Part shown: one piece after another, positions 31,952-32,188 of the stretch
Position numbering within the stretch: position 1 is the first letter of the stretch
How the letters are laid out: every line of letters begins with the position of its first letter
NCBI GenBank assembly: GCA_017936265.1
Contig: JAGBFX010000019.1
Coordinates: 1-32,188 of the forward strand
Source: Bacteroidaceae bacterium
GTDB lineage: Bacteria; Bacteroidota; Bacteroidia; Bacteroidales; Bacteroidaceae
DNA: 32,188 nucleotides
Reading direction: 5' to 3'
The notes under the pieces: generated by a model
What the model was told of the DNA's origin: nothing
Database searches by the model: none
The model's input: the letters and a program-made list of their open reading frames with translations, nothing else
Translations under genes and position numbers: made by a program

Positions 31952-32188
31952 CACTCGCTTTCGGGAAGCAACGTGGTTGCTCCGCGATAAAGCAAGATGA
32001 TCCTTGACAACATTCCATACAGACAAGCAGTACAACGTGTCCTTTGATTTTTTGGTCAAAGGTCAACAAAGTAAGTAAGGAACGAAAAACGAACCGTCAA
32101 TAGATTTGATATACTTTTTAATTCCGGCCGGTACAAACAATTTGAGAAGTGATGTCCTTCGGGGCATTTGCAGATATAATCTACAACG
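31952..32188 (+). other. Probable 5' leader of an rRNA operon; 16S rRNA would begin at or just past the window end
   Basis: No open frame of note follows the strong promoter. The leader holds a hairpin at 32041-32062 (CCTTTGA/TCAAAGG) and a 6-base stem at 32152-32167 closed by a C(TTCG)G tetraloop. The final bases, ATCTACAACG, resemble those immediately before the 16S sequence of Bacteroidales, which normally continues with a GAGAGTTTGATC-type start. The 16S gene itself is not in the window, so this is an inference. Confidence 0.55.

Noticed and set aside
32013-32050. Sigma-70-like TTGACA box in the rRNA leader
   Set aside because: The spacing to a TATAAT-like box is too long, and promoters in this phylum use TTTG/TAnnTTTG, present upstream in full form.
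1-32188. CRISPR arrays, tRNA genes, insertion sequences, integrases
   Set aside because: I looked for regular direct repeats, cloverleaf-like sequences, transposase motifs and terminal inverted repeats and saw none; a tool-based search could still find weak cases.

Overview
The window looks like a chromosomal segment from a Bacteroidales bacterium (Bacteroides/Prevotella/Muribaculaceae range; the genus cannot be fixed by eye). Signs of this are several promoters of the Bacteroidetes type (TTTG, about 19 bases, then TAnnTTTG, seen clearly at 17962-17992 and 31921-31951), few strong Shine-Dalgarno sites, a patatin fused to an outer-membrane barrel, and a Dps-like ferritin with a bacterioferritin-type iron site. 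Most genes are core metabolism or DNA maintenance. The two ends look different.

Left edge (1-1251): the visibly AT-richer end of a defence-type operon. It holds the last 131 codons of an SMC/MukB-like ATPase and a complete Toprim protein, resembling JetC and JetD of the Wadjet (JetABCD / MksBEFG) plasmid-restriction systems. The rest of the system would lie upstream of the window.

1381-6139: an OPT-family oligopeptide transporter converges on a patatin-like outer-membrane phospholipase, with a 48-base perfect palindrome between them. A strong terminator and a possibly structured RNA lie between the patatin gene and the next operon.

6140-16644 (minus strand): a tightly packed operon, sbcD-sbcC-addA-addB, with overlapping or nearly touching genes. 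It joins the hairpin/protein-block nuclease SbcCD to the AddAB helicase-nuclease that prepares double-strand breaks for recombination.

16976-24795: a flavodoxin-family iron-sulfur flavoprotein; panB (pantothenate synthesis); a Na/phosphate symporter with a PhoU-like tail next to a Na/Ca-type antiporter; a small exported protein of unknown function; prs (PRPP synthase) behind a ThiE/TenI-like protein; and a Dps-like ferritin.

24811-31774: agmatine breakdown genes aguA and aguB with a DUF2148 iron-sulfur protein in one operon; a periplasmic M16 metallopeptidase; and an operon of two small unknown proteins plus a family 2 glycosyltransferase.

Right edge (31921-32188): a textbook Bacteroidetes promoter with an AT-rich upstream region and a hairpin-bearing leader. 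The last bases look like those just before a 16S rRNA gene, so an rRNA operon probably starts immediately after the window.

Most convergent or terminal gene ends carry long, perfect or near-perfect hairpins, several overlapping stop codons. No CRISPR array, tRNA, insertion sequence or integrase was seen.
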